DNA of 64,000 nt from JBFWVR01 sp050246635 (GCA_050246635.1 JBFWVR010000016.1:1-64000), one strand, 5' to 3'; shown: positions 8,611 to 17,531, counted from the stretch's first letter. The notes: generated by a model not told the origin, from the sequence alone. Made by a program: numbers and translations.

Positions 8611-9372
8611 ATGACCAGACACCATCAGGCCGCGGTCCCGGGCACGCCGCCCGCTTCCTCCTTCGCACGGCCGGGCACCACCTCCGGGCCGGACCCGTCG
8701 GCCCTGACGCACATTGCCGCCGTGGCGCACGACATGCGCAACCCACTGGGCGTCATCGAGTTCAGCGCGGTCCGGCTGCTGCAGGATCGCGACGTCGATC
8801 GCGCGGCGCTCGAGCACGCCCTGCGGGTCGTGTTGCGCTCCGTCGCACAGGTCAGGCAGCTCACCGACGCCCTGCTCGACGTCTCGGCGGACGGGCGGGT
8901 GCTCGTCCAGCCCGGGTGGGTGTGCACTCGCGACCTGCTTGCCGATGTGGCCGCGCTCGGGACGCCGCTGGCCGAGCGAGCCCGCCTGAGCCTGTCCGTG
9001 CACGACGGCGAAGGACTCCCGGCCGTCTGGGCCGACCCACTGCGGCTGTGTGAGGTGTTCCAGAACCTTGTCGGCAACGCGGCCAAGTTCACCCAGGCCG
9101 GCGGGCACGTGGCGGTGCACGCCGAGCTGGTCGGCGGCGAGGTGCACTTCTCGGTGGCCGACGACGGGCCGGGGATCGCACCGGAGGACCAGGTGCGGAT
9201 CTTCTCGTCGTACTGGCGAAAGGAACCGCCGGACGAGCGGGGGCACGGGCTCGGCCTCTCGATCTGTCGCCAGATCATCGAGGCGCACGGCGGGCGGATC
9301 TGGGTGCGGAGCGAGCCCGGCGACGGCGCGCAGTTCACCTTCACGTTGCGGACAGCCACGGCGCCGCGGTAG
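8611..9372 (+). CDS. Soluble sensor-less histidine kinase
   Basis: A 253-residue histidine kinase. The H-box AHDMRNPLG places the phosphorylated His at residue 40. The ATPase domain shows the N-box FQNLVGNAAKF, G1 box DDGPGI and G2 box GHGLGLSI. There is no transmembrane segment and only about 30 low-complexity residues before the dimerisation helix, so it lacks any sensor domain and must receive its signal from a partner or act cytoplasmically. The adjacent receiver-only protein and NarL/FixJ regulator on the opposite strand are candidate phosphotransfer partners by proximity only. Confidence 0.88.
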   Translation: MTRHHQAAVPGTPPASSFARPGTTSGPDPSALTHIAAVAHDMRNPLGVIEFSAVRLLQDRDVDRAALEHALRVVLRSVAQVRQLTDALLDVSADGRVLVQPGWVCTRDLLADVAALGTPLAERARLSLSVHDGEGLPAVWADPLRLCEVFQNLVGNAAKFTQAGGHVAVHAELVGGEVHFSVADDGPGIAPEDQVRIFSSYWRKEPPDERGHGLGLSICRQIIEAHGGRIWVRSEPGDGAQFTFTLRTATAPR

Positions 9373-9406
9373 GCGGTCCCGCGCTCGCGGTCGAGCGGCG
9401 AGAAGG

Positions 9407-9437
9407 GCGCGCGACGGCTCCCTGAGCCGCCGCGCGC
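9407..9437. terminator. Long hairpin between convergent genes
   Basis: A 13-bp stem (left arm GCGCGCGACGGCT at 9407-9419, right arm 9425-9437, one mismatch) with a 5-nt loop lies between the histidine kinase (ends 9372, plus) and the porin gene (ends 9447, minus). It has no U-tract, but the position and stem strength fit a shared transcript end. Confidence 0.6.
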
Positions 9438-9446
9438 GAAGTGACC

Positions 9447-11690
9447 CTAGAACGAGTAGATCAGCCGCAGGAAGCCCGTGTGCGCCTCGAACGGGCGGTA
9501 GCCGTACCCGAGGGTGAGGCTGCCGAGATAGTCGATCCGGGGCGTGCCGTCGGCAAACGACAGCGTCTGGTAGTCGGTGACGTCGTACCGGTCGTACCAG
9601 TAGCCGGCGCCAATGCCGATGCGGCTGGTGACGAAGTAGCGCACGTCGAGCGTGCCACGCTGCCAGCGATTGGTGACGGCCGGCAGCGGGACGAACTGGC
9701 CGATGGCCGCCAGCGCGTCGATGCGCGGCCCGCTGTGCACGAAGCCCTGGTTCGAGTCGTTCCAGTCGTAGCCGGCCCGGATCTCCGTGCGCGGAAACGC
9801 GCGAATCAGGTCGAGCGTCACGCCGACGGTCTCGACGAGCTCGTCCGCGTCCAGGTTCCAGTTGCGGCTGGCGTCGGTCCACGAGGGATCGGGGGCCGGG
9901 TTGGCCGCGCGTGAGGCCTGCAGCGACGCATACTTCTCGTGCCCGTAGTACGCATTGAACGCGATCTCGGGCGACGGGATGTAGCCGGCGCCGATGGTGA
10001 AGCCGGTGTTGTCGTTGCTGAGCAACCCGAACTGCTGTCCGTCGCCGTCGTAGGTGTCCCGGCCCACGAACACCGACGCGTTCACGACGATGAACGGCAC
10101 CGGCGTCACGTCCACGACCGCCGTGCCCCGGTTCCGCGTGCGGTCCGCATCGTCGAAGGCGCGGGCCTCGGGCTGCAGTCCGAGGCTGGCGACCCGCCCC
10201 GCATCCAGATCCGAGCCGACGCGCCGTGTGTGCTCGACGCGCGCGCGAAGCGTGACGAAGCGGTTCCCCACCGTGTCCGCGGAGACGCGCACGGTCGTGT
10301 CCGCGATGCGCGCGTAGACGCGCGGGTGGTCGAGCACGTCGTAACCGGCCCCGGCGTGGAACGACACGTACCGGACCGGTGACAGCGTCACGTCCACATC
10401 GACCTTGTTGCGCGTGATGTCGAGCGGTGCGGTCACCGCCCCGGTGTCCTCGGGCGCGGCGTCCATGCGGACGTAATCGGTGGCGTCGAACGGCGCCGTC
10501 CGGTCGTCACGGTTGAAGAAGCGGTACTTCGCCGTCAGGCCGACGTACCGGTTCGGCCGGACGGTGTAGTTCAGGTTCGCGTTCAGCAGCCGCACGTCCA
10601 TGTCGGCGGTCGGGCGGTCGAGGCTGGCGAGCCCGGGATACAGCGCATGGACGAGGGGGCTGGCGATGACGGCATTGCTCGTCCACGGGATGAGCGCGGC
10701 GTCCTGCCGCATCACCACGTAGCCGACCGCGCCGTTGATCGCGGCCTGGTACGGCAGCTTCACTATGCCGAGTCCGCTCACGCCGTTGGTGAAGTTGCTC
10801 GGCGCCAGGGCCATCCGTCCGGTGGCGGCGCCGTTGCCGGTGATGTACCCGCTGGGGTCGTAGCCCGTGACCGTCCACGGGTTCGACGCGTAGTCGGTGG
10901 CTCGCACCGGGTTGTCCCAGCTCAGCGCCTCGATCCGGTTGTCGAAGTACGAGCCCTCGTAACCCACGCGGAACATGCCGCGCCGGTTCGTCCATTCCAC
11001 GCCGGCCGCGACGTTCGTCGTGCGGCTGTCGAGCGGCAGGGCGACCTCGGGCAGCACGCTGAAGGCCATGCCGGCGCCCCACGGCTGCGTGCCGGTCCGC
11101 GCCGCGCTGGTGACGGCAACATCGACGGCCAGCGCGGGAGTCGCGGCGTACTTCAGCGTGAAGGCGCCGGTGTCCCGGCGCGAGTCGAGATCGAAGGGCG
11201 ACGCCAGCCCGCGGTAGATCGACCCGGTGAGGGCCTGTGCCGGCGTGCGAGGGATCCCGATGGCGCCGTTCTGCACGGCCAGCCGGACGGCCGGGTCGAG
11301 CGTGAGCACGCCCGGCGCGGCCTCGGCGTACGCGGTCGCCGTCGTGGCGCCATAGAAGAGCGGCACCTGGGTCCAGGCGAAGGTGGCCTGGACGCGGTTG
11401 GCGGCGGCCTCGACCGCGACGCGCTGGTCGCGGTAGCCGAGGTTGCGGGCGCCGAGCGAGAAGGCCCAGGTGGTGGCCTCGCGATCGAGGCTGACGTTCA
11501 CGCCCGCCCCCTTGTCGCGGATGTCACGGTACCGCTGGAAGCGTGCGGCGTCGCCGTCCACGCTGGCGGCGCGGAAGCCGACGTCGAACGTGCCGAGGGG
11601 CACGCTGGGCAGCGGCGGCTGTTGCGCGCCGGCCGGACCGGCGGCGGCCAGCAGCAGGGCGAGGATCGAGACGAGCAGTCGTGCGTCCAT
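9447..11690 (-). CDS. MtrB/PioB-family outer-membrane porin for electron transfer
   Basis: A 747-residue outer-membrane beta-barrel with a signal peptide (LLVSILALLLAAAGPAGAQ). The sequence is a long series of alternating strands with many Tyr/Phe/Asn-rich turns and ends in LIYSF, a normal barrel C-terminus with a terminal Phe. Family and context point to MtrB/PioB: it directly follows a ten-heme periplasmic-type cytochrome. In known systems such porins sheath a multiheme cytochrome so electrons cross the outer membrane. The start at 11690 is supported by a GGAGG ribosome site; upstream in-frame sequence lacks a signal peptide. No N-terminal CxxC, present in Shewanella MtrB, is visible. No outer-surface MtrC-type cytochrome gene is in the window. 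Confidence 0.82.
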   Translation of the reverse strand: MDARLLVSILALLLAAAGPAGAQQPPLPSVPLGTFDVGFRAASVDGDAARFQRYRDIRDKGAGVNVSLDREATTWAFSLGARNLGYRDQRVAVEAAANRVQATFAWTQVPLFYGATTATAYAEAAPGVLTLDPAVRLAVQNGAIGIPRTPAQALTGSIYRGLASPFDLDSRRDTGAFTLKYAATPALAVDVAVTSAARTGTQPWGAGMAFSVLPEVALPLDSRTTNVAAGVEWTNRRGMFRVGYEGSYFDNRIEALSWDNPVRATDYASNPWTVTGYDPSGYITGNGAATGRMALAPSNFTNGVSGLGIVKLPYQAAINGAVGYVVMRQDAALIPWTSNAVIASPLVHALYPGLASLDRPTADMDVRLLNANLNYTVRPNRYVGLTAKYRFFNRDDRTAPFDATDYVRMDAAPEDTGAVTAPLDITRNKVDVDVTLSPVRYVSFHAGAGYDVLDHPRVYARIADTTVRVSADTVGNRFVTLRARVEHTRRVGSDLDAGRVASLGLQPEARAFDDADRTRNRGTAVVDVTPVPFIVVNASVFVGRDTYDGDGQQFGLLSNDNTGFTIGAGYIPSPEIAFNAYYGHEKYASLQASRAANPAPDPSWTDASRNWNLDADELVETVGVTLDLIRAFPRTEIRAGYDWNDSNQGFVHSGPRIDALAAIGQFVPLPAVTNRWQRGTLDVRYFVTSRIGIGAGYWYDRYDVTDYQTLSFADGTPRIDYLGSLTLGYGYRPFEAHTGFLRLIYSF

Positions 11691-11707
11691 CGCGGGTCCC
11701 TCCTCCC

Positions 11708-12652
11708 TTACCGCAGGAACGCGCGGCCCGAGGGCGCGTTCGACCCGTGGATGTTCTGGTGGCAGGCCGCGCACGACCGCCCGTAGACGCGATTGGCGTT
11801 GGTCGTGGCCTGGAGCTGGTAGCCGTCATAGGCGGTGGACGGGTGCTGCGCCGAGACGTGGCACCGCTGGCAGAGGAACGGCGCCTTCGCGACGAGCATC
11901 CGGTCGTTGGTCGAGCCGTGCGCGTCGTGGCAGGTCGTGCACCGCTCGGTCACCGGCGCGTGCTCCCACAGGTGCGGCCCGCGTTTGTCGGCGTGGCAGC
12001 CCTCGCACGACTGGTTCACCGACATCCCCACCTTCAGCAGGCGCTCGTTGCTCGAGCCGTGCGGGTTGTGGCACGACGAGCACTCGAGCTGGCCTTCGGC
12101 GACGGGCATGTGCGACGAGCGATGCAGCTTCTGGACCTCGCCGCGATGGCACTGCTGGCATGTCTCGATCTGCAGCGACGTGCGGAGCAGCCGGCGGTCC
12201 GACTTCGGCTCGTGCACGCTGTGGCAGGACGTGCAGGCCATGCCGCGGAAGTCGTGCTGGCTGCCCTGCCACATGGCACGGGCGCCGCTGGCGTGGCACT
12301 CGAGGCAGGCGGCGCTCGTCTCGCGGGCCGTCGCCGTGCTGGCAAACGTGCGGATGCGCGACGGGTCGCCGCCGGCATCCACATGGGCCTGGCCGGGCCC
12401 ATGACAGCTCTCGCAGCCGTGATTGGCCATCGGGGTGGCGGCGTTCCACGCGCGCGCATGCACGCTGCCGTCGTACCCGCGTGTCTGGCCCTCATGGCAG
12501 CTCAGGCAGGTCTCTTCTCCGACATAGCCCGCGCTGACGACCTGGTCGCCGGCGGTCGTCGACGCGGCGGCGGGTCCGGGCAGGACCAGCCAGGCGACGG
12601 CGGCCGCGACAACGCACAGGGCGCGGGCGCGGACGACTCCTGGACACTCCAT
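11708..12652 (-). CDS. Decaheme c-type cytochrome (DmsE/MtrA-type)
   Basis: A 314-residue exported cytochrome with exactly ten CxxCH heme-binding motifs, starting at Cys49, 80, 116, 140, 165, 191, 216, 238, 261 and 294. A signal peptide precedes them (hydrophobic stretch 10-30 ending PAAAS). The repeated C-x-x-C-H-N/S/D-x-H pattern is that of the DmsE/MtrA decaheme group, periplasmic electron carriers that insert into an MtrB-type porin. The ATG at 12652 is chosen over a GTG nine bases upstream because GAGGTG then sits six bases before the ATG. The porin gene starts 17 bp downstream, so the two are one transcription unit. Electron donor and acceptor are not evident. Confidence 0.92.
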   Translation of the reverse strand: MECPGVVRARALCVVAAAVAWLVLPGPAAASTTAGDQVVSAGYVGEETCLSCHEGQTRGYDGSVHARAWNAATPMANHGCESCHGPGQAHVDAGGDPSRIRTFASTATARETSAACLECHASGARAMWQGSQHDFRGMACTSCHSVHEPKSDRRLLRTSLQIETCQQCHRGEVQKLHRSSHMPVAEGQLECSSCHNPHGSSNERLLKVGMSVNQSCEGCHADKRGPHLWEHAPVTERCTTCHDAHGSTNDRMLVAKAPFLCQRCHVSAQHPSTAYDGYQLQATTNANRVYGRSCAACHQNIHGSNAPSGRAFLR

Positions 12653-12862
12653 GGCAGGCACCTCGATCGGGAGCCATGCGGGCTCCCCGGCGCGATTTCC
12701 GGGCGGTGGGGGCCGTCAGCCATGCGCGGCGCGCGCAGGCGCGGCCCGTCTCGTTGGCGGTACGGGTGGACCACGGGCGTGAGGTCCGCCGCCGGCGGCT
12801 CCGGCCGCCCGCGAGCCCCGGGAGCGACCGGGCTGGGGCGGCAGACCCCGACGCGCCCGTGG

Positions 12863-13708
12863 TCAGTACAGGTGCGCCCAGCTCTCGCGGTGGCAGCCCT
12901 GGCAATCCATCTTCACGCCCGACTGCACGTTCGCGATGGCCGAGCCGTGGCAGCCCTGGCAATCGGTCACCGCGCGCGCGGGCACGAACGTGGCGCGGAA
13001 CTGGCCCGCCTTGAAGGCGTTGAGCAGCTCCGCGGCACGCGCCGCCGTGTCGCCGGTGAGGCGCGCGCAGCGCTCGGCGCGTTCCGGTGCCGTCGCCTTG
13101 AAGCCGGTCTCCGTGCACCAGCTGGTGACCGACGCGTGGCAGAGCGGGGACCCCGGCAGCGTCTGGGGCAGCGCCTTGTCGTTCCGGTCGATCAGGAACA
13201 CGTGCTGCCGCGCATAGTCGTTGCTGATGTCGCTCGGGAACAGCGTGGCCGTGTACCAGCCGAAGAGCTCGCTGACGATGGCGCTCGCATTCGTGCGGTC
13301 GACCGCCATGCTGATGGCGGCCGCCGCCCCGTTGAGCGCGCCGCACAGCGTGCCCCAGCCGGCCCCGCCGCCGGACCCGTAGTAGAACATCTGCGTCGGC
13401 ACGAGGGTCCACGGCTCGCCGACCGTCTCGGCCAGCGCGGACACGAGGCCGTTGAAGGCCCCGTAACCGCACCCGCCGTCGTAGTAGTTCTTGTGACCGC
13501 GCTTGCGCACGTCCTCCGGATCCAGCGCCGCGTACGGCCACGGCCATGCCGTGCCCACCGCGTGCGCGACGATCGGCGACTGCCGGAACTGGTCATCGGC
13601 GGCGAAGAGGTCCGCGCCGACGGCACCGACCGCCCCGACCGACGCCGCGGCGACGGCGGTCTTGGTCGCGGTGGCGAGGAACTCCTTCCTGGTGAGCTGG
13701 CGTCTCAT
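12863..13708 (-). CDS. Split-Soret-cytochrome-like redox protein with two CxxCH
   Basis: A 281-residue exported redox protein. The N-terminus (LTRKEFLATATKTAVAAASV) is Tat-like, with Arg-Lys in place of Arg-Arg. The core GGCGYGAFNGLVSALAE (Cys80) and GWGTLCGALNGAAAA (Cys122), with further Cys at 190, 198 and 214, match the C_GCAxxG_C_C/split-Soret cytochrome family. The C-terminus carries two identical CQGCH heme sites (250-254 and 269-273). It is first in the operon, 210 bp upstream of the decaheme gene, and has a strong GGAAGGAG site before the ATG at 13708. A longer in-frame start to 13828 adds no recognisable sequence. I infer an electron-input role for the cytochrome/porin pair. Confidence 0.75.
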   Translation of the reverse strand: MRRQLTRKEFLATATKTAVAAASVGAVGAVGADLFAADDQFRQSPIVAHAVGTAWPWPYAALDPEDVRKRGHKNYYDGGCGYGAFNGLVSALAETVGEPWTLVPTQMFYYGSGGGAGWGTLCGALNGAAAAISMAVDRTNASAIVSELFGWYTATLFPSDISNDYARQHVFLIDRNDKALPQTLPGSPLCHASVTSWCTETGFKATAPERAERCARLTGDTAARAAELLNAFKAGQFRATFVPARAVTDCQGCHGSAIANVQSGVKMDCQGCHRESWAHLY

Positions 13709-13857
13709 CGCGGTCGCTCCTTCCTCGAGCAGGCGATGTTCGAGCGGGACGTGTGGCGGGGACCTGTGCCCCAGGCCTGCACAATGGGTACCGGTGACGC
13801 CGCCCGGCGCCCGTCCGGCAACCGCCACGCGCTCATGGAGTTGGTGGCGGCGGCCGG

Positions 13858-13885
13858 TTATTAAACGACTTGTTTAGTTGTCGAA
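13858..13885 (-). promoter_or_regulatory. Candidate promoter of the multiheme cytochrome operon
   Basis: Read on the minus strand: TTCGAC (13885-13880), 16-nt spacer, TAATAA (13863-13858), about 150 bp upstream of the split-Soret gene. The -35 match is poor. It is in the only AT-rich patch of the 492-bp intergenic region 13709-14200, and a palindrome overlaps the spacer and -10. The rest of that region holds a second palindrome (13962-13992) and GC-rich sequence with no gene I can support. Confidence 0.35.
13862..13876. promoter_or_regulatory. TAAAC-N5-GTTTA palindrome, TetR-type operator candidate
   Basis: A perfect 5-bp inverted repeat TAAAC-gactt-GTTTA, the form often bound by TetR/AcrR-family dimers. 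It overlaps the putative promoter spacer of the cytochrome operon, a good position for repression. No TetR-type gene lies in the window. Confidence 0.45.
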
Positions 13886-13961
13886 ATCACGTCAAATCGT
13901 ACTGAAACGGCTAACGACTTCCCGGCAGCGTCGGCGCTCCGGCGGCGGCCCGGGCCGGGTC

Positions 13962-13992
13962 GACCGATCGTTCAGGAGTTGAACGATCGGTC
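13962..13992. promoter_or_regulatory. Perfect 13-bp inverted repeat, candidate operator
   Basis: GACCGATCGTTCA (13962-13974), 5-nt spacer, TGAACGATCGGTC (13980-13992). The arms are exact reverse complements. It lies between the divergent cytochrome operon and the phosphoesterase gene (start 14201). A TetR-like operator is the likeliest reading; a hairpin in the transcript is possible, but there is no U-tract. Confidence 0.55.
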
Positions 13993-14200
13993 GATCGCGC
14001 CGCGTCGGTCCGACCTCTGTGCAACGAGCCGCGGCCACCGGGGCCGGGTGCCCCTATACTGGGCCCGGCTCGTTCCGCCCTCCCCCCGCGCGCCCCCCTG
14101 CGCGCCCGCGGAACGGCCGAGGGGATAAGGCCGTCGCGCGCCTGCTCACGCTCGCGGGGCGGGCCCTGTCCCGTGGACTCTCGTACCCGAGCGCTCCGCC

Positions 14201-15400
14201 ATGGCCACACCCGGACTCGACGCCCTGCGCCACATCGTCGTGCTGATGATGGAGAACCGGTCGTTCGACCACATGCTGGGCGGGCTGCGCGCGCGCGATT
14301 CCCGCATCGACGGCCTGGCCGGGACCGAGTCGAATCCCGACACGACCGGCCGCCAGGTGCGCGTGAAGGACGACGCGCGCTACCAGGGGCAGCTCGACCC
14401 CGACCCCGGGCATGACTTCGACGAGGTGGACGTCCAGATCTTCGCGGGCGACACGACTCCCGGCCGCGTCGCGACGATGCAGGGTTTCGTGCGCCAGTAC
14501 TACGAGAAGCGCCGGGACGTGCGGCACGCGCGGAAGATCATGAGCTACTTCCGGCCAGAGCGGCTGCCCGTGATCACGACGCTCGCCACCGAGTTCGCCG
14601 TCTTCAACCGGTGGTTCTCGTCGATACCGGGACCGACCCTCTGCAACCGCGCCTTCGCCCACTACGGCACGTCGTTCGGCCACGTGGGCATGCAGATCTT
14701 CTATCCGAACGTGCAGTACAAGAGCGTGTACCAGCGGCTCGAGGCCGCGAACAAGCGTGGGAAGATCTACTACTTCGACCAGCAGAGCTCGACGATGGAG
14801 ATCGTCAACCTGCTGCAGCACCAGCCGCAGTTCTTCGGGACGTACGAGCAGTTCCTCGATGACTGCCGGCGGGGTGCGCTGCCCGACTACAGCTTCGTCG
14901 AGCCCAACTACACCGATCACACGGGTCCCGATGGTGGCGCGCTGCTCGCGTCCGATCAGCATCCCGACCATCACGTGCTGGAAGGCGAGCGGTTCATCGC
15001 GAGCGTGTACAACGCGATTCGCGCCAACGACGCACTCTGGCAGAAGACCGCGCTGCTCGTCACCTACGACGAGCACGGAGGGATCTACGACCACGTGCCG
15101 CCGCCGGCCTGCCCGCCGGATGGCTTCGTCGCCCAGCCCGAGAGCACCGGCACCGGCCGGCCGTTCCTGTTCGATCGGCTTGGCGTCCGTGTGCCGGCGG
15201 TGCTGGTGTCGCCCTGGGTGCCGCGTGGCACGGTGGTCAACCAGATCTTCGAGCACGCCTCGATTCCGGGAACGGTGACGCGCCACTTCCTCGGCGACTA
15301 CGCGGACCGATCCCCACGCGAGCGGGCGGCCGCGACGTTCGAGACCCTGCTCACCATGGGCGTGCCGCGCACCGACACCCCGCAATTCCGTTTGGGTTGA
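14201..15400 (+). CDS. Phospholipase C / phosphoesterase-family protein
   Basis: A 399-residue member of the PF04185 phosphoesterase family (non-specific phospholipase C, acid phosphatase AcpA group). Family motifs are clear: HIVVLMMENRSFDHMLG at the N-terminus, with the metal-binding E-N-R-S-F-D, and LVTYDEHGGIYDHVPPP near residues 285-302 with metal-binding Asp/Glu/His. It would hydrolyse phosphodiester or phosphomonoester bonds, probably of lipids. Many family members are Tat-exported; this one starts directly at the catalytic domain with no signal peptide, so it may be cytoplasmic, or the true start may lie upstream. It begins a three-gene set with a small basic protein and an outer-membrane barrel. 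Confidence 0.88.
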   Translation: MATPGLDALRHIVVLMMENRSFDHMLGGLRARDSRIDGLAGTESNPDTTGRQVRVKDDARYQGQLDPDPGHDFDEVDVQIFAGDTTPGRVATMQGFVRQYYEKRRDVRHARKIMSYFRPERLPVITTLATEFAVFNRWFSSIPGPTLCNRAFAHYGTSFGHVGMQIFYPNVQYKSVYQRLEAANKRGKIYYFDQQSSTMEIVNLLQHQPQFFGTYEQFLDDCRRGALPDYSFVEPNYTDHTGPDGGALLASDQHPDHHVLEGERFIASVYNAIRANDALWQKTALLVTYDEHGGIYDHVPPPACPPDGFVAQPESTGTGRPFLFDRLGVRVPAVLVSPWVPRGTVVNQIFEHASIPGTVTRHFLGDYADRSPRERAAATFETLLTMGVPRTDTPQFRLG

Positions 15401-15405
15401 GAGAC

Positions 15406-15687
15406 ATGGCCATCATCCGCGTCCCGAAGCCTCCATCCTCGGCGTTCAATCCCGGGCGCCGGGCATCGGACCTGTTGAAGCAGCAGGTCGAGCACCTCGA
15501 ATGGGCCGTGCTGCCGGCCGGCCGCCGGCGCGGCCGCACCCCACGGCCGCCGCGAACCGAGGCCGAAGCCGCGGCGCGCACCGAGCAGCTGATGCGCCAG
15601 TTGCCGCATGCCGACCAGTTGCCGCTCCCGCCACGGCGAGCCGTGAAGCGCGCGCGCCGCGCGCCGCGACCGACGAAGGCGCGCTGA
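15406..15687 (+). CDS. Small basic protein of unknown function
   Basis: A 93-residue protein starting at the ATG at 15406, five bases after the phosphoesterase stop and ending one base before the next gene. It is rich in Arg, Pro and Ala (ending KRARRAPRPTKAR) and has no signal peptide or known motif. The tight packing between two real genes supports translation, although composition alone would not. Nucleic-acid or membrane-surface contact is possible for such a basic tail; function unknown. Confidence 0.55.
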   Translation: MAIIRVPKPPSSAFNPGRRASDLLKQQVEHLEWAVLPAGRRRGRTPRPPRTEAEAAARTEQLMRQLPHADQLPLPPRRAVKRARRAPRPTKAR

Positions 15688-15688
15688 C

Positions 15689-17074
15689 ATGCGGATGTTC
15701 GTCCTCGCCGTGCTCCTGACGACCGCGACGACCGCGTTCGCGCAGGAGAGCCGCATCGCCTCCGACTGGCGACGTGAACGCGAGCGGATTGCCGAGACGT
15801 GCACCGAGGCTGACGCCGGCAAGCTGGCGTCGTGCGCCGTGACGCTTGCCACCGACTATCCGTTCCACGTCGCGCTCGGCAACCTGGCGCCCGGCAACGG
15901 GTTCGCGTTCGGCCTGGCCTTCGTCGAGCGATACACCCCCAGCGAGCGCTGGAAGATCAGCTTCAACGCGGACGCGGTGGCAGCCCCCGGCGGATCCTGG
16001 CGCGCCGGCTTCTACACGCGGTTCATCCATACCGACGTCGAGGCACCGGCGATCGTCGTGGCGGCTGACACGGCGCCGGTCACGGGCGGTCTGCGCGAGT
16101 ACTCCGTGTTCGAGACGTACGTGCAGTCGACCTCGCTCGAGCGCGTGGACTTCTACGGGCCGGACCCCGCCGGCTCCGGGAGGCTCCGGACGTCGTTTGG
16201 CGAGCGGCAGACGATTGTGGGCGGCCGCGCCGTCGTGCCCCTCGGCGGCCCGCTCCGCGCCTCCGCCGTGGGCGCCGTCAACGGACGCTTCGTCCAGCTC
16301 CGTCCGGGCGACGGCGACGTGCCCTCGACGGGCAGTCTGTACGACGACGCGAGGGCGCCAGGTATCAGCGACCAGCCGGGTACGCTGGAGTTGCAGGAGG
16401 CAATCCGGGTTCGCCCCACGCTCGCTGGCGGTCGCGTGCGGCTCGACTATCTTGCCGGACTGCAGCAGTTCATCGCGGGTCGTGGCGCCAACGCGTCCTT
16501 TCACCGCTGGACCATCGACCTTCGGCACGACATCCCGCTCTACCGGCGCGTGACGTCGCCCGGACCGCTCGCGACCAACGGACCAGACGAGTGCTTCGTG
16601 TCCGTCGGATCGAACGCCTGCCCGCCGCTCACGGTCTCGAGGAACCGTACCGGCTCGATCAGCCTGCGCGCGATGGTCGTCTCGAGCGTGCCGTTCCAGG
16701 GAAGTCGCGTGCCCTTCTACTTCCAGCCCACCCTGGGCGGATCGAACATCGACGGCGAGCGCCTGCTTGCGGCCTACGAGGACTACCGGTTCCGTGGCCC
16801 GCACCTCCTCGTGTTCCAGCAGATCTTCGAGCATTCCGTCTGGGGCCCGGTTGGCGCGTACCTGATGGCGGAGCAGGGCCAGGTCGCAAGCCGGCGTTCC
16901 GCCCTCGCGCTGTCGCGCCTCGACAGCAGCTACGGCGCCGGCGTGAGCATCCGGGCCGGTGGCCTGCCCGTGATGACCCTCGCTGTCGCGTGGGGCGACG
17001 GCAGCGGTGCCCGCATCGTCGCCACCATGGACGCGTCGCTGCTCGGAGGCAGCGGTCGGCCCTCGCTCTTCTGA
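15689..17074 (+). CDS. Outer-membrane beta-barrel protein, unknown role
   Basis: A 461-residue protein with a signal peptide (FVLAVLLTTATTAFAQ) and a long series of amphipathic strands ending SGRPSLF, with a terminal Phe as in outer-membrane barrels. The C-terminal half (VPFYFQPTLGGSNIDGERLL followed by DYRFRGPH) resembles the Omp85/surface-antigen barrel, where the loop RGxR-type motif is usual; here the RFRG lies in that position. There are no POTRA repeats, so it is not BamA or TamA itself. It may form an export or anchoring unit with the upstream phosphoesterase, but that rests on adjacency only. A terminator follows at 17191. Confidence 0.68.
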   Translation: MRMFVLAVLLTTATTAFAQESRIASDWRRERERIAETCTEADAGKLASCAVTLATDYPFHVALGNLAPGNGFAFGLAFVERYTPSERWKISFNADAVAAPGGSWRAGFYTRFIHTDVEAPAIVVAADTAPVTGGLREYSVFETYVQSTSLERVDFYGPDPAGSGRLRTSFGERQTIVGGRAVVPLGGPLRASAVGAVNGRFVQLRPGDGDVPSTGSLYDDARAPGISDQPGTLELQEAIRVRPTLAGGRVRLDYLAGLQQFIAGRGANASFHRWTIDLRHDIPLYRRVTSPGPLATNGPDECFVSVGSNACPPLTVSRNRTGSISLRAMVVSSVPFQGSRVPFYFQPTLGGSNIDGERLLAAYEDYRFRGPHLLVFQQIFEHSVWGPVGAYLMAEQGQVASRRSALALSRLDSSYGAGVSIRAGGLPVMTLAVAWGDGSGARIVATMDASLLGGSGRPSLF

Positions 17075-17190
17075 CCCCTGCCCCTGGAAGCCGTTTCCCT
17101 TTCGATTACCGCGCGACGTCTCTCTATATATCTCTCTGTCAATGGGCGGGACGTTGCCGTCTCGCAACGCCCGCGGTCCGCGGGCCGGCT

Positions 17191-17211
17191 GGGCGGAAGA
17201 ACCGCCCTTTT
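17191..17211 (+). terminator. Intrinsic terminator after the barrel gene
   Basis: GGGCGG-aagaa-CCGCCC followed immediately by TTTT, with further outer pairing (GGCTGG/CCAGCC). It lies 117 bp after the barrel stop codon and separates this operon from the exopolysaccharide promoter. The intergenic region 17075-17531 otherwise holds a low-complexity TC/TA run at about 17119-17138 and the promoter at 17425. Confidence 0.72.
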
Positions 17212-17424
17212 CCAGCCGAAAACCCCGAGATCGGGCATCGGAGCCGCCGATGGGCGGTCGGGATTTCCGGGGCCTATCCACGCGCCGGCCGGCTCCGGCT
17301 CAAGTCCAGCGGAGCCACGCCGATTCTGCGGCGGCTTCCGCTGGCCGGCTGGACAACCCGTTGACCCGGCTTGGCGAGCACGAGCGGTGGCGATAAGATG
17401 ACCAAGTTGTCATCTAGAGTTCTA

Positions 17425-17452
17425 TTGACTCCGCCAGCGACCGGAGTAGAAT
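17425..17452 (+). promoter_or_regulatory. Sigma-70-type promoter of the exopolysaccharide locus
   Basis: TTGACT (17425-17430), 16-nt spacer, TAGAAT (17447-17452), one mismatch in each hexamer. It lies in an AT-richer patch 80 bp before the lipoprotein gene, after the terminator, and is the only good promoter found before the long run of coupled genes. A direct-repeat-like GATGAC/GTCATC pair at 17397-17414 lies just upstream and could be an operator. Confidence 0.65.
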
Positions 17453-17531
17453 CGGCTGGCTGCCGGGTTTCGTTTCGAGACATGACGGGATCCGGCGGGG
17501 ACGATGTGCCCCCCATCCATGCCTGCCTGGC

